DNA of 64,000 bases from Mangrovibacter yixingensis (GCF_020523985.1 NZ_JAIVKM010000001.1:2108001-2172000); one strand, 5' to 3'. Shown: positions 40,001 through 50,738, numbered from the stretch's first letter. Made by a program: numbers and translations. The notes: generated by a model not told the origin, from the letters alone.

Positions 40001-41494
40001 TTATCTTAGTCCCTTTCGAGTCATGAGTTTAATTACCCCCTGTCGATAAAATGGGAATAACATAGCCCACAAAAAAGCGAATACAAAAAACACCACACCA
40101 TTAGCAAGCAACCGAAACATGGCAGAAGCAGATTCATTAAAGTAACCACCAATGAACCTATAAGCACAAAAATAAATAGCAACACCAGAAGCAACCTGTA
40201 TAACTACTGGATATAAGGACCTTGCTATTTTCAAGTACCAGGCACTAACCATGAACATAACAATGCCATATATTGCATTGCCAACCCCCAAGCCAAATGC
40301 GCCCCATACTTTATATGTCAGTATATTAACCACAGCATTACTCAACAATGAAAACACCATAACAACAAGCACCTTTTTATTGTTAAGATGTGCACTTAAC
40401 GCTTTTATAAATATATATCCAATAACTTGAGCCCAGAGACCAATGCTCATCCCCTGAATAATATGTGTTGTTGCCAGGACTGACTGCTCATTAAACTCTC
40501 CACGCATGAATAAAAATATAACAATATCACGCGCAGATAAGAATAAGAAAAACGACATATTAATAACTAGCAGAGCCAACCAGTAGTATATCTTTATAAT
40601 TTTTTCTCTGACTTGTTCAGGCGTTTGCGATGCCCACTCAGATAAACCAGCAAAAGCAATTGGTACAGACAAAATAAAAACAACAGTATCTGTTATAAAC
40701 CTGGCATAATCTAACGCTGATACAACATCGATACTAATTAGTGATGCTAGTGCACGTTCAAGAGTAATATTGCCTTGCAAAATCAAAGGTAATATTAATA
40801 ATGGCCGAAGAGTAATCCAAAAATTACTCATAACAAGTTTAACTTCTTTAGTTTCCAGTTTTATGGGGAAATTTAAAATTTCACCTTTGAAAGCCCTGAA
40901 CACTACCCAAAAACTGAAGAAAACATAGCTCCCAGTAAACCCCCAGGCTAAATACAAATAATTTCCAGAGTAAAATGCAGCCACTACACCCAGTACCATT
41001 CCTACATTCTGTACTGATGCCCTCATTGACATTGGTTTATAATCACCATGTGCCATTGATATGTAATTGACTAATCCAGAACATAAATAAAAAGGACAAC
41101 AAATAGCCATCACTTTTAATAAACTTACTGACATTTCCCTGGCAGACTCACTAATACCAGGGGCCATGAGTTTGACCCAATATTCTGATTGAAAGTATAA
41201 AATTGAAAATATTAGTACGGATACAATAGCGAAGAATAAAAACATGCAAAATTTAAATAAAGCAGCACGTTGTTCATCCTCTGCTAAATACTTTTTATAC
41301 AAGGGGATAAATGCAGAGTTCAAACTATCGCTGGTCATAAAATTAATAGGAACCAGCGTACCTGTTTGCGCTATTCTGTAGGCACCATTAATATCCCCAG
41401 TACCAAAAAATTTTGCCATCAGAATTTCACGGAGTAACCCGAGAGCTTTTGATAACATGTTACCACTAAGTATCTGACCAATTGCTTTTTTCAT
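40001..41494 (-). CDS. MurJ/MviN-type flippase (O-unit translocase)
   Basis: A 497-residue membrane protein with 12-14 hydrophobic segments. It belongs to the mouse-virulence-factor (MurJ/MviN) branch of the MOP superfamily: SKALGLLREILMAKFFGTGD at the N-terminus, NSAFIPLYKKYLAEDE next and YISMAHGDYKPMSMRASVQN in the middle are family features. In this cluster it most likely flips the undecaprenyl-linked repeat, the role Wzx usually has. No other Wzx-like gene is present in the block. The ATG overlaps the stop of the preceding glycosyltransferase. Confidence 0.82.
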   Translation of the reverse strand: MKKAIGQILSGNMLSKALGLLREILMAKFFGTGDINGAYRIAQTGTLVPINFMTSDSLNSAFIPLYKKYLAEDEQRAALFKFCMFLFFAIVSVLIFSILYFQSEYWVKLMAPGISESAREMSVSLLKVMAICCPFYLCSGLVNYISMAHGDYKPMSMRASVQNVGMVLGVVAAFYSGNYLYLAWGFTGSYVFFSFWVVFRAFKGEILNFPIKLETKEVKLVMSNFWITLRPLLILPLILQGNITLERALASLISIDVVSALDYARFITDTVVFILSVPIAFAGLSEWASQTPEQVREKIIKIYYWLALLVINMSFFLFLSARDIVIFLFMRGEFNEQSVLATTHIIQGMSIGLWAQVIGYIFIKALSAHLNNKKVLVVMVFSLLSNAVVNILTYKVWGAFGLGVGNAIYGIVMFMVSAWYLKIARSLYPVVIQVASGVAIYFCAYRFIGGYFNESASAMFRLLANGVVFFVFAFLWAMLFPFYRQGVIKLMTRKGLR

Positions 41495-42660
41495 GATACT
41501 TTAACTTTCGTGAGTATAGAAAATAATTCTTTATATTTTCGCCCCATAACAGACAATGAGTAATTAGAATTTAAATAGTTAATTCTCGTTAAATCATTAT
41601 CTCGAATTTTATTTTTCAAAACGTCAAAAACATCAGAAACAACTATACAATCATTATAATCTACAGAGTTTTTGAAATTAGAGTTAGTTATGATAGATAG
41701 ACCTGAAGCCATTGCTTCCATCATATTTAAAGTCAAACCAACTTCGACTCGTGAACTGAGAAAAATAAAATAGTCAGATGCTGAAAGATACTCACAAACA
41801 TCCTCCCTTTCTTTTTTGCCAATTAAAAAAACAGAATCCCTAATTTCCAATTTTTTTATGTATTCCTCAATTACATCCCGATCAGGGCCTTCACCAATGA
41901 CTAGCAACAATGATTTTTTATTCTTTTCATGGTGTTTTTTAAAAAAATCGATAGCAGTTAAAATCCCCTTTTGCATATGTAGGCGTGAAACCGAAAGGAA
42001 TACTTCACACTTACTATCAATTGAAAGATTACTACGCACTTTATTTCGCACTTCCACATCAAACTTAAATTTTTCGAAATCAACACCATTATTTATAAGT
42101 ACACATTTATCTGAATCATAGCAATAAGATAAAATGCCTCGCTTTAGTTGATTCGAAACGAGTTCCCCGACAGCAACAATGCTGTCAAATTTATTATAGA
42201 TGTATATATCTTTAGGAATCCAAATAATATTTTTAATACATCCCAATATTGATTTTATTTTTAATGAGCGAAGTTTAGAAAGGATTTCACCAAGTGAAGT
42301 ACCGTGAGCCTGAAAAATAAACTTTATATTTTTATATTTTTTTTTCAGTTTAACAAGCTCGTATCCAGCTGCACTAACACTCAAAACTATATTTATATTT
42401 TTATTAGTTATTATTTTCTCTGCATATTTAACACTTTCACTCCACCATTGATGGCTATACTTACCAGCTGGAGTGCCTTTAATATATCTGAAGTCTATAC
42501 TTTCGTCATAAAGCTTGTTTTCTGTATCAGTTGTCAAAACAGTTATATTGCAAGAGTGATTTCTTGCTAATTCCCTAGCCAAATCTAAAGTTATAATCTC
42601 CATACCTCCCAAAGCATGGCACGGCAACGATCTGGCCATTATTAGAATATTATGAGTCAT
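41491..42660 (-). CDS. GT4 glycosyltransferase
   Basis: A 389-residue GT4 enzyme with the expected two Rossmann domains: GGMEIITLDLARELA near the start, FQAHGTSLGEI in the acceptor half, VSRLHMQKGILTAIDF and GEGPDRDVIEEYI in the donor half, and EVGLTLNMMEAMASGL carrying the EX7E motif. It is clearly more AT-rich than its neighbours, suggesting separate acquisition. The SD GGGAATG precedes ATG 42660. Its TGA overlaps the flippase start. Sugar unknown. Confidence 0.8.
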   Translation of the reverse strand: MTHNILIMARSLPCHALGGMEIITLDLARELARNHSCNITVLTTDTENKLYDESIDFRYIKGTPAGKYSHQWWSESVKYAEKIITNKNINIVLSVSAAGYELVKLKKKYKNIKFIFQAHGTSLGEILSKLRSLKIKSILGCIKNIIWIPKDIYIYNKFDSIVAVGELVSNQLKRGILSYCYDSDKCVLINNGVDFEKFKFDVEVRNKVRSNLSIDSKCEVFLSVSRLHMQKGILTAIDFFKKHHEKNKKSLLLVIGEGPDRDVIEEYIKKLEIRDSVFLIGKKEREDVCEYLSASDYFIFLSSRVEVGLTLNMMEAMASGLSIITNSNFKNSVDYNDCIVVSDVFDVLKNKIRDNDLTRINYLNSNYSLSVMGRKYKELFSILTKVKVS

Positions 42661-42673
42661 TTTTCATTCCCTT

Positions 42674-43807
42674 TCACAACAATTTTGAATAAATACTTTC
42701 AAGAACTTTTGTTTGTTCTTTCATATTAAATTTTTTAGAAATATACTCTCTTGCATTGACTCCAAATAATAGATTTTTCTTCTTATTATTCATTAAGTAT
42801 ATAATTCGTTCGGATAATTGGTGGGAATTTCCTTCATGTACCAAAAATCCCGTTTTCCCATCGATTATGGCCTCAGGTATACCACCATGATTGGTGCCAA
42901 TAACAGGCACCCCTGTTACCGCAGCTTCCAATAACACCATTCCCAGCCCTTCTGCATCGCCCGTTTTAGCCGTTAAGCTGGGTAAAACCAGCATACTTGC
43001 CTTACGCATCCATTGCATTACTTCTGGATGAGAAATAGCACCAACAAACCGAACATTGGCTTCAAGACTCAAAGCGGTCACTTGTGCTTTCAACTGAGGT
43101 AATAAAGGACCATCGCCTACAATGACCAGTTGAGCATCTTTCTCACTCTTTTTTATCTGGTGTAAAGCATTTAACAATACCGAAGTCCCTTTCTTTTCAA
43201 CCAGACGAGCAACATGCAATATGATACCTGTATCTTCAGACTCATCTCTCTGCTGGTATTTATCAGTATCAATACCGATGTAATGCTGAATCAGTTTATT
43301 CTCAGGGAAACCATTTTTTAGCGCCTGCTCAGCAATAAAATTTGATACGCAAATAAACTTGTCGCCTTGCTGCTTTAACGCGTTCTGGCGGAACAGGTAA
43401 TTTATCCATGCAGGTGAGCGCGAAGCAAGGAGGTCTTTTGCTGTCACAGTAACATCGAAGCCATGCAGCGTTGTAATCAATGGTACTTTTACACGTTTTG
43501 CTAAAGCAAGCGCATACACACCATCAATAGCAAAATGCGCATGGATCAGATCTAACGCAGGAGAATTTTTTAGTGGAGTATCATATGGTGCAGCTGATGT
43601 CGTTAGCGCATTATACGCTTCTGAAATGCGTTCAGTCACAGAGCCATTACGATTAATAACATAATTCGGCGTCCCGTTAACCGGCGAACCAATGATCTTC
43701 CGACCAATATAGCACTTGTTATAAGCCTGAATTGGCTCAGCCTGTTGTTGTATAAAAACTTCAGATCCCTTGAATAACTGATTACGGAATATACCTACTG
43801 TTTTCAT
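42674..43807 (-). CDS. GT4 glycosyltransferase, WcaL/AmsK-like
   Basis: A 377-residue GT4 enzyme. IHAHFAIDGVYALALAKR, TTLHGFDVTV, HVARLVEKKGTSVLLNAL and TGDAEGLGMVLLEAAVTG resemble WcaL and AmsK, which add galactose in colanic acid and amylovoran. TNHGGIPEAIIDGKTGFLV is typical. It overlaps the polymerase gene by four bases (ATGA), so translation is probably coupled. Specificity is inferred only from resemblance. Confidence 0.8.
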   Translation of the reverse strand: MKTVGIFRNQLFKGSEVFIQQQAEPIQAYNKCYIGRKIIGSPVNGTPNYVINRNGSVTERISEAYNALTTSAAPYDTPLKNSPALDLIHAHFAIDGVYALALAKRVKVPLITTLHGFDVTVTAKDLLASRSPAWINYLFRQNALKQQGDKFICVSNFIAEQALKNGFPENKLIQHYIGIDTDKYQQRDESEDTGIILHVARLVEKKGTSVLLNALHQIKKSEKDAQLVIVGDGPLLPQLKAQVTALSLEANVRFVGAISHPEVMQWMRKASMLVLPSLTAKTGDAEGLGMVLLEAAVTGVPVIGTNHGGIPEAIIDGKTGFLVHEGNSHQLSERIIYLMNNKKKNLLFGVNAREYISKKFNMKEQTKVLESIYSKLL

Positions 43808-45123
43808 TTTATTTCCTTATCGTACTTCCGTATTGTTGTATTACCCGCTATGCCCAAACCAAGCATGACAGCTAAAGCGATCATTTGATGTTGTTCGCCA
43901 ATCAACCCAAAGTTTTCACCGAAACCATGAGCAAACTGCCACAACAGCACCATAAGAAGTGTATAGCCTATATTTTTTTGCTCTTCATTAGTTACGCTTG
44001 AAATAGCTCGCAAAGCGACTTTTACGCAAGCCAGCATAAATGCAGCCCCCATAAGTGATGCAAACACACCGGATTTGGACCATAAGTAAATCAGTGTGTT
44101 ATGAGGGGGGAGAAAATAGTCAGTGTGCTTACTGTAATCAGCTTCCCAGCCACCAAACCCTTGCCCCATAATAGGGTTTTTAATAAATTCCCCCAAGGCA
44201 TAGCTCCATATCTGATAACGTGTTTCAGCAGTTTCTGTTGATTGGTGTAGAAAACCATGTTGTTCGGTAAAACCAGTAACAACCGCCACCATAATGAGTA
44301 ATAAAACAAAACTCCCACCAGCCAAAGTAACGACTAATCTACTGTTTTTATTTAGCTTTAAGTAAAAAATAAAAAGTGGTATTAATACAGCAAATAAAAC
44401 ACCTGCTTTTGATCCAGTAAAGAAGACCGTAACCCACAAAAAGAGTGCCATTAACAGTGAAATTTTCGATTTATGGACTTTAAAAATACCCCATGCCATA
44501 AATGCACAGACACCGACATAGCAGGCTGCTGCATTAGCATTAACAAATAGTACCCCACCCGCTTTCACGGGATCGTAGAAGTTATTCCTGACACCATTTA
44601 ACAGACCACTAAGAACATTTGGTCCCATTAGGTAATTACTGATGGGTGAAAGCACTATTGATAATTCCAACTGCTCATCAAGCCTGAATATTATTATTGT
44701 CACAGCCTGAAGACATACAGCAAACAACATTATATTGATGACTTTATACAAAGAATTTTTATTATAAATAGCAAGATAATACACAGCACTACTAATAACT
44801 ATAAACTCAATGTAATATGCAATATCCCTTATTCCCATGGATTTTTCTACGGACCAATACAAGCTAACTATACTAATACCAATTAATAATATTAATGATA
44901 TGCTCGTTGGTTTCGCCAGGAAGACATTAGCACTTTTAAAAAACTCTGGTAGTATGAGCGCAGGAAGAAGGAATGCAAGTGGAACATCTGACCCACCCAC
45001 TTGTACCAAATACAACTGGGGAACTGTACAAACCAGCACCAATAGCAACCGATGCTGTAAAGGTAATGCAAGGCACAAGAAAAAAAGAATTGCGCCTAAT
45101 ATCCCTAATAAGACTTCAATCAT
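43804..45123 (-). CDS. wzy: O-antigen polymerase (Wzy/WaaL family)
   Basis: A 439-residue membrane protein with about ten to twelve hydrophobic segments and one large periplasmic loop. TGSKAGVLFAVLIPLFIF and PPHNTLIYLWSKSG are features of the O-antigen ligase/polymerase superfamily. In a cluster with flippase, wbaP and wzz it is best read as the polymerase. A ligase (WaaL) role is less likely here because that gene usually sits in the core-oligosaccharide locus. The symbol is by position and family. Confidence 0.8.
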   Translation of the reverse strand: MIEVLLGILGAILFFLCLALPLQHRLLLVLVCTVPQLYLVQVGGSDVPLAFLLPALILPEFFKSANVFLAKPTSISLILLIGISIVSLYWSVEKSMGIRDIAYYIEFIVISSAVYYLAIYNKNSLYKVINIMLFAVCLQAVTIIIFRLDEQLELSIVLSPISNYLMGPNVLSGLLNGVRNNFYDPVKAGGVLFVNANAAACYVGVCAFMAWGIFKVHKSKISLLMALFLWVTVFFTGSKAGVLFAVLIPLFIFYLKLNKNSRLVVTLAGGSFVLLLIMVAVVTGFTEQHGFLHQSTETAETRYQIWSYALGEFIKNPIMGQGFGGWEADYSKHTDYFLPPHNTLIYLWSKSGVFASLMGAAFMLACVKVALRAISSVTNEEQKNIGYTLLMVLLWQFAHGFGENFGLIGEQHQMIALAVMLGLGIAGNTTIRKYDKEIK

Positions 45124-45159
45124 TTATATTTACCTGTGGGGTTTCACTAGCTAAATTCA

Positions 45160-46551
45160 TTAGCTATTAATTAACAGAAGCAATTCATCCCGCTTGCTCT
45201 CCATCAACGCATAATCACCTTTTGTCTCAACATTAAGACGAAGTAAAGGTTCAGTATTGGATGTCCGCAGGTTAAAACGCCATTGCTCAAATGTGAGGCT
45301 CAACCCATCGGTGTAATCAACTGAAACGGCATGGGGTAAATACTGCTGTTCAATTTTGGCAATCAACTGTACTGCATTGGTTACCTTACGATTGATTTCA
45401 CCAGAAACAGGGAATTTCTCAATTCGCGCTTTCACCAAATCGCCCAGCGTTTTCCCGGTTGTCATGAGTAATTCAGCAACCAGCATCCAGGGAATCATGC
45501 CACTATCGCAGTAAGCAAAATCACGGAAATAGTGATGGGCGCTCATTTCTCCGCCGTAAATCGCATTTTCTTTGCGCATTCTCTCTTTGATGAAAGCATG
45601 CCCCGTTTTCGACATAACGGGAACGCCACCACTCTCTGTAACTATATCAATGGTATTCCACACCAGGCGGGGATCATGAATAACCTTCTCGCCTTTTTGT
45701 TTACGCAGAAAGGCTTCAGCTAATAAACCAACAATATAATACCCTTCAACGAAATTGGCGTTTTCATCAAATAAAAAGCAGCGGTCAAAGTCGCCGTCAA
45801 AGGCAATCCCCATATCTGCGTTGTTGGCTAATACAGCGTTCGCAGTATCTTGCCGAGATTCTGGCAACAGTGGGTTAGGAATACCATGTGGGAAAGAACC
45901 ATCTGGGTTATTGTGAATTTTAATCAATTGCACTGGCAGTTTTGCATCAGAAAAACGTTTTTCCAGCTCATCAACTACATGTCCGGCAGCGCCATTACCA
46001 GAGTTGATAACAAGTTTTAGGGGTTTATGCCTGAAGTTATCAAGGTTCACATACCCCAGTAGGTGATCCACATAATCATTCAGCAGATCAATTTTTGTAT
46101 ACTGCCCGGGTTTGATACTCGCATCAGTAGGGAAGTTATTCTCTTGTGCAAGGCGTTGAATTTCATGCAGCCCCGTATCACCACTGATCGGTTGGGCACC
46201 CTGGCGAACCAATTTCATCCCATTGTAGTTAATAGGATTGTGGCTCGCCGTTACTTCAATACCGCCATCCATTTCCAGGTGAAAGGTTGCAAAATAGATT
46301 TCTTCAGTGCCCGATAAACCGATATCGAAGACATCACAACCCGCATCCATCAGGCCCCGGGCAAGTGCCATTTTTAGAGCCTCACTGGTTTCGCGTACAT
46401 CGCCCCCCAACACGACCTTTTTCGGTTTCAGGCATTGCGCGTAAGCACGGCCGATGCGCCATGCTATATCTTCATTAAGCTCAGTACCTAATTTCCCACG
46501 GATATCATAGGCTTTAAAACAGGTTAATTTTTGTTCTTTTTTGTTGTCCAT
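45160..46551 (-). CDS. manB: Phosphomannomutase ManB (O-antigen copy)
   Basis: A 463-residue enzyme that converts mannose-6-phosphate to mannose-1-phosphate for GDP-mannose. [11 protein letters not shown] holds the active-site serine, [10 protein letters not shown] the metal site, [11 protein letters not shown] the sugar-binding loop, and [11 protein letters not shown] the phosphate-binding end. A second copy (cpsG) lies at 56401; the proteins are clearly alike but not identical. It starts directly after manC. A 7-bp inverted repeat (TAGCTAA/TTAGCTA) overlaps its stop. Confidence 0.95.
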   Translation of the reverse strand: MDNKKEQKLTCFKAYDIRGKLGTELNEDIAWRIGRAYAQCLKPKKVVLGGDVRETSEALKMALARGLMDAGCDVFDIGLSGTEEIYFATFHLEMDGGIEVTASHNPINYNGMKLVRQGAQPISGDTGLHEIQRLAQENNFPTDASIKPGQYTKIDLLNDYVDHLLGYVNLDNFRHKPLKLVINSGNGAAGHVVDELEKRFSDAKLPVQLIKIHNNPDGSFPHGIPNPLLPESRQDTANAVLANNADMGIAFDGDFDRCFLFDENANFVEGYYIVGLLAEAFLRKQKGEKVIHDPRLVWNTIDIVTESGGVPVMSKTGHAFIKERMRKENAIYGGEMSAHHYFRDFAYCDSGMIPWMLVAELLMTTGKTLGDLVKARIEKFPVSGEINRKVTNAVQLIAKIEQQYLPHAVSVDYTDGLSLTFEQWRFNLRTSNTEPLLRLNVETKGDYALMESKRDELLLLINS

Positions 46552-47949
46552 TTACTGAATCCTTTGAACATCATCTTCACCTAAATAACTACCAAACTGG
46601 ATTTCTAAAACTTCCAGGTCAATTTTCCCGGGATTTGAGAGCTTATGTTTCTTACCTACGGGAATAGTCGTTGATTCATTCTCTGTAAGGAAAAATGCAT
46701 TGTTATCTACCTGAATAGAAGCAGTGCCTGCCAGCACGACCCAATGCTCAAGCCTGTGGTGATGTAACTGTAGGGAAAGTTCTCCGCCGGGAATAATTGT
46801 GATGCGATTGACCTTATAACGTGTATTCATCACCAGGGTTTCAACATGCCCCCATGGTAAATACCGTGTAGGGTGTTCCCGGAATTCGCTGCGCGACTGC
46901 GATTTAAGGTATTCAACAACCACTTTTACGTCCTGAACACTGTCTTTATTAGAGACAAGCAATGCGTCTTTCGTGTTCACTATCACCAAATCGCTGACAC
47001 CCAATGTCGCCGTTAATTTGTCCTCACTGCGGATATAACAATCACGCGTATTGTGGGCAAATACATCCCCGGTAAGTGCGTTCCCATTATTATCGTGATC
47101 AGAGGTTTCCCACAGTGCGGACCATGAGCCTACATCATTCCAGCCAGCATCCATGGCAGCAACAATACCTGCCTGAGTATGTTCCATCACTGCATAATCG
47201 ATAGAATTAGATGGGCATTTTGAAAATACGTCTTTATTGAGTTTGATAAAGTCTAAATCGCTGACAGGTTGCATCATTGCGCTTCGGCAAGCGTCCAGGA
47301 TTTCCGGACAATATGCACTTACTTCTTTGAGATAGACTGAAGCCCGGAACATGAACATTCCGCTATTCCACAAGTATTCACCACTATCAAGGTATGCCTG
47401 TGCAGTAGCTAAATCTGGTTTTTCAACAAAGCGTTTGATTTTCCAGGCTGTTGATTCCCCTACTTGCTGCATATCTCCGCGCTGGATATAGCCATAGCCG
47501 GTTTCTGGCTGCCCCGGAACAATACCAAACGTAACCAGTTTTTCTTGCTCAGCAAACGGAATGGAATCACGAATAACAGAATGAAAAGTAGCTTCATCCG
47601 CAATCAAATGATCGGCTGCCAGTACCAGAAGAATGGGATCATCACCCGTGCGTATAGCATGTAATGCAGCAAGGGTAATTGCAGGAGCCGTGTTACGACC
47701 AACAGGCTCAAGAATAATATTACCAGCCAGCTTATTCAGTTGCCTGAGTTGTTCAGCGACCAGGAACCGGTGATCTTCATTACAGATAACAATAGGATCC
47801 TCTACGGCTAACCCCTCAAGGCGGGAAATCGTGTTCTGTAACATCGATCCCCCCTGGTGAAATGACAGAAATTGCTTGGGCTGCAATTCTCGGGACATCG
47901 GCCATAACCGACTTCCTGTTCCCCCTGCCATGACAACTGGAAGTAACAT
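46552..47949 (-). CDS. manC: Mannose-1-phosphate guanylyltransferase ManC (O-antigen copy)
   Basis: A 465-residue bifunctional-type enzyme that makes GDP-mannose from GTP and mannose-1-phosphate. MLLPVVMAGGTGSRLWPMSR is the nucleotide-binding start, and QLHHHRLEHWVVLAGTA belongs to the C-terminal cupin (isomerase) domain. ATG 47949 is chosen for its SD AGGAG seven bases upstream; the 47976 in-frame start adds MIEESRRRR and is unlikely. It is the first gene after the JUMPStart element and is shorter than its paralogue cpsB (481 residues). Confidence 0.94.
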   Translation of the reverse strand: MLLPVVMAGGTGSRLWPMSRELQPKQFLSFHQGGSMLQNTISRLEGLAVEDPIVICNEDHRFLVAEQLRQLNKLAGNIILEPVGRNTAPAITLAALHAIRTGDDPILLVLAADHLIADEATFHSVIRDSIPFAEQEKLVTFGIVPGQPETGYGYIQRGDMQQVGESTAWKIKRFVEKPDLATAQAYLDSGEYLWNSGMFMFRASVYLKEVSAYCPEILDACRSAMMQPVSDLDFIKLNKDVFSKCPSNSIDYAVMEHTQAGIVAAMDAGWNDVGSWSALWETSDHDNNGNALTGDVFAHNTRDCYIRSEDKLTATLGVSDLVIVNTKDALLVSNKDSVQDVKVVVEYLKSQSRSEFREHPTRYLPWGHVETLVMNTRYKVNRITIIPGGELSLQLHHHRLEHWVVLAGTASIQVDNNAFFLTENESTTIPVGKKHKLSNPGKIDLEVLEIQFGSYLGEDDVQRIQ

Positions 47950-47999
47950 CCTTCTTCTCCTGCTTTCTTCAATCAAGACTGGCTTGTGTGTAAAAAAGG

Positions 48000-48038
48000 C
48001 ACGCTACCGCCCCTGGCTTACGCTACCAGAAGCAACAG
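48000..48038 (-). promoter_or_regulatory. JUMPStart element with ops site (RfaH antitermination)
   Basis: The minus strand carries the 39-bp JUMPStart sequence. Its last twelve bases are GGCGGTAGCGTG (48011-48000), the ops element that recruits RfaH to the elongating polymerase; GTAAGCCAGGG precedes it. It lies about 50 bases before manC, after the galF terminator, so the block from manC to wbaP is probably RfaH-dependent. Match to the published element is close to exact. Confidence 0.95.
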
Positions 48039-48158
48039 GCGCAAATTGGCAGCGTAACCACAGCTTCCATTCAAGTTGAGGTCACGCCATGTAGATTAGG
48101 GCATAAAGCAGAGTCCGTCCTGGAGTCTGAAGATAAATTTTCTTGGTGTTATATAAGA

Positions 48159-48193
48159 GAAAAAGACCACCCTGAAAGCATCAAGGTAGTCTC
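48159..48193 (-). terminator. Intrinsic terminator after galF
   Basis: On the minus strand AGACTACC (48192-48185) pairs with GGTGGTCT (48171-48164), with one G:T pair and a short loop, followed by TTTTTCTC. It lies about 31 bases beyond the galF stop and separates galF from the O-antigen unit. Confidence 0.85.
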
Positions 48194-48223
48194 TTCAATT
48201 TACTGCATCAGTTGAGCTGGCAA

Positions 48224-49123
48224 TCAGCCATTCGCTTCCAGCATCTTCTCAATGCTCTTACGGAACTTCTGCCCTTCTTTCAGGTTACGCAGGCCGTAGT
48301 TCACAAACGCCTGCATGTAACCCATTTTCTTGCCGCAGTCGTAGCTTTCGCCTGTCATCAGGGTGGCTTCAACTGGCTGGGTTTGGTTCAGTTCGGCAAT
48401 AGCGTCGGTAAGCTGGATACGGCCCCAGGCACCGGGTTGAGTGCGGGCCAGAATCGGCCAGATATCTGCAGAGAGCACATAACGGCCAACGGCCATCAGG
48501 TCTGATTCCATTACCTGGGGTTCGTCTGGCTTCTCGATAAAGTCCACAATACGGCTAACTTTACCTTCGTTTTCCAGCGGCTCTTCGGTTTTGATAATGG
48601 AGTATTGCGATAAATCGCCGTCCATACGTTTCGCCAGCACCTGGCTGCGGCCGTGCTCATTAAAGCGGGCAATCATGGCAGCAAGGTTATAGCGCAATGG
48701 GTCCGCACTGGCGTTGTCAATCACAACATCTGGCAGAACCACAACAAACGGGTTGTCCCCAATGGTTGGGTGCGCACACATAATAGAGTGGCCCAAACCA
48801 AGCGGTTGAGCCTGGCGTACGTTCATAATTGTTACGCCTGGCGGGCAAATGGACTGAACTTCAGCAAGGAGCTGGCGTTTTACACGCTGTTCCAGCAGGG
48901 CTTCAAGCTCATAGGAAGTATCGAAGTGGTTTTCTACGGCATTCTTTGATGAATGGGTAACCAGAACAATCTCTTTGATCCCTGCGGCCACAATTTCATC
49001 GACAATGTACTGAATCATGGGTTTGTCGACGATGGGTAGCATTTCTTTAGGAATCGCCTTGGTGGCTGGCAGCATTGCCATTCCCAAACCGGCTACCGGA
49101 ATAACGGCCTTCAAATTACTCAT
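48224..49123 (-). CDS. galF: GalF, UTP-glucose-1-phosphate uridylyltransferase homologue
   Basis: A 299-residue protein of the nucleotidyltransferase family. The motif [18 protein letters not shown] is diagnostic: GalU has GLGTRMLP, and the loss of the Arg goes with very low activity. GalF is thought to regulate GalU or add weak UDP-glucose synthesis. ATG 49123 ([14 protein letters not shown]) with GGAG upstream is preferred to 49183. It sits in the classic place between the colanic-acid and O-antigen operons. Confidence 0.95.
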   Translation of the reverse strand: MSNLKAVIPVAGLGMAMLPATKAIPKEMLPIVDKPMIQYIVDEIVAAGIKEIVLVTHSSKNAVENHFDTSYELEALLEQRVKRQLLAEVQSICPPGVTIMNVRQAQPLGLGHSIMCAHPTIGDNPFVVVLPDVVIDNASADPLRYNLAAMIARFNEHGRSQVLAKRMDGDLSQYSIIKTEEPLENEGKVSRIVDFIEKPDEPQVMESDLMAVGRYVLSADIWPILARTQPGAWGRIQLTDAIAELNQTQPVEATLMTGESYDCGKKMGYMQAFVNYGLRNLKEGQKFRKSIEKMLEANG

Positions 49124-49151
49124 GTTCACTCCCACCTCATCTGGTTGAGGA

Positions 49152-49157
49152 ATTATA
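49152..49157 (-). promoter_or_regulatory. Consensus -10 hexamer of the galF promoter
   Basis: The minus strand carries a perfect TATAAT at 49157-49152, 28 bases before the galF ATG. The -35 position (CTGGCG at 17-base spacing) is poor, so an activator or an upstream element may be needed. Confidence 0.5.
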
Positions 49158-49274
49158 GTCCTTTGGCACTCTCGCGCCAGCACGTTTTGTTAACAGTGCC
49201 TGGCTCGCCATCTTAGCGCCCGGCACCATCGAAATAAATTGAAAATTTTGCTTTTCGGCATTATCCGTACAGGG

Positions 49275-49296
49275 CATAACCAGTTGTCAGGTTATG
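49275..49296 (-). repeat. Hairpin after wcaM without a T-run
   Basis: CATAACC and GGTTATG (7 bp) enclose an 8-base loop, 21 bases beyond the wcaM stop. There is no T-run, so it is either a weak terminator or an RNA-stabilising stem at the end of the colanic-acid transcript. Confidence 0.4.
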
Positions 49297-49317
49297 TCTA
49301 CAAAACAACCACAACGG

Positions 49318-50721
49318 TTACACTCCATGACGTGGCAGCGCAAAATTCAGCTGTTTCGTGTTCACATGTATCTGGTCGATACGGTCTATATCCACCGAAG
49401 CGGTGCCATGCGTATCCACCGCATGCACGTTCGCCATAGATAACAGCGTGTCTTCCCGCGCCGAAAAGTGCCCGCGCACATCTTTACGTAAATCGAAATG
49501 CAATTTTAATGCCGGGCCGTCGGCACGGTCGCGCACCACATTAATATTGCGTAAAAACAGGTGTTGCGGTTTGTTATGCAATTCAATCCCGGCCTGCTGA
49601 ATATTCAGGTTGGTGATCGCCACAAACGAAGTATCGTTGCCGGAAGAAATTTGTATGCCGCGCAGCGGAATTTTTGCCTGGCGGTTATCCAGCCGCACAT
49701 CATTCAGTTTGAAATTCTGTGGAATAGATAAATACTTGCCGTGCACAGTACCGTAACCAATCAGCATACCTGCGCTATTCACCATATCTATGTTATCTAT
49801 CACAAAATCATCACAACCATAAATAGCGACGGTGGCGTTATCAATCCCTGCTTTGCGGCTGAACAACGGGCTGATGTTGCGCGCTTTTACATTGCGAATC
49901 ACGAAGTGTTTGCCGTTTTCCACATGCACTAACTGGCGGCAGTTGCTGCCGGTAATATTGGCAACCACAAAACGTTTTACTGTCTGGCTTTCCGGGTAGT
50001 TGTTGTCGTAGGTACTGCCCGCCAGCCCAATCCCTATCCCCCAGTTAATTTGACCATTGGTGCAATTAATATTGTCGATAACATGGTCGGAAATCAGAAT
50101 ATCGCTGTCGTTTATGGCGACATTCCATTCCACGGCATCGCCCTGCAAATCGTTAAAACGGCAGTTGGTAATGCGCACGCCGGTCAGCTGGTTATGGAAC
50201 CCCTGGCGCAGAATGGCGTAATTGGCGTGGTGCACGTGCAGGTTATCAATGGTGAGGTCACTCATCTTGCCGGGGTTACGCCCGCCAATATAAATCTGCA
50301 TTACCGGGCCGAAGCCCGTCATTTCCAGGCCGGTGATTTTGTTACCGGAGCCACGCACATCGAGAATAATATTGTGCAAATGGCCGCCGTTTTGCCCCGT
50401 TATATGGCAGCCATCCTGCAACACGAACCGGCCCTTGCCATTACCTTTAATTTCACCGCTCACCCGTAACGTTTTATGCGGGGGAATAAATACTGCGCTG
50501 TTAAAGTCGTCGCAGCTAAGCCCGGCAGGCACTTCCACCACGTCAGCCGCCGCGAAAGCCTGCTTAAAGGCCTCTGGCCAGTTGCTTTGGTAGAAAGTTT
50601 TGACATTAACAGCAGAAGAGCCCGCGGCGCGGGCATAGCGGGAAAGTAACGGTAAGGAAGCCAGTGCAGCGCCAGTCTGGATTAACCGGCGGCGGGAAAG
50701 CGTTGATTTAAATACAGGCAT
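49318..50721 (-). CDS. wcaM: Colanic acid biosynthesis protein WcaM
   Basis: A 467-residue periplasmic protein, last gene of the colanic-acid operon. The N-terminus ([20 protein letters not shown]) is a twin-arginine-type signal, with cleavage likely after YARAAG. The body has the short repeating strands of a right-handed beta-helix ([35 protein letters not shown]), the fold of polysaccharide lyases. Its exact role in colanic acid is not established. Confidence 0.93.
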   Translation of the reverse strand: MPVFKSTLSRRRLIQTGAALASLPLLSRYARAAGSSAVNVKTFYQSNWPEAFKQAFAAADVVEVPAGLSCDDFNSAVFIPPHKTLRVSGEIKGNGKGRFVLQDGCHITGQNGGHLHNIILDVRGSGNKITGLEMTGFGPVMQIYIGGRNPGKMSDLTIDNLHVHHANYAILRQGFHNQLTGVRITNCRFNDLQGDAVEWNVAINDSDILISDHVIDNINCTNGQINWGIGIGLAGSTYDNNYPESQTVKRFVVANITGSNCRQLVHVENGKHFVIRNVKARNISPLFSRKAGIDNATVAIYGCDDFVIDNIDMVNSAGMLIGYGTVHGKYLSIPQNFKLNDVRLDNRQAKIPLRGIQISSGNDTSFVAITNLNIQQAGIELHNKPQHLFLRNINVVRDRADGPALKLHFDLRKDVRGHFSAREDTLLSMANVHAVDTHGTASVDIDRIDQIHVNTKQLNFALPRHGV

Positions 50722-50738
50722 AAATCCTCAGTTTCGGT

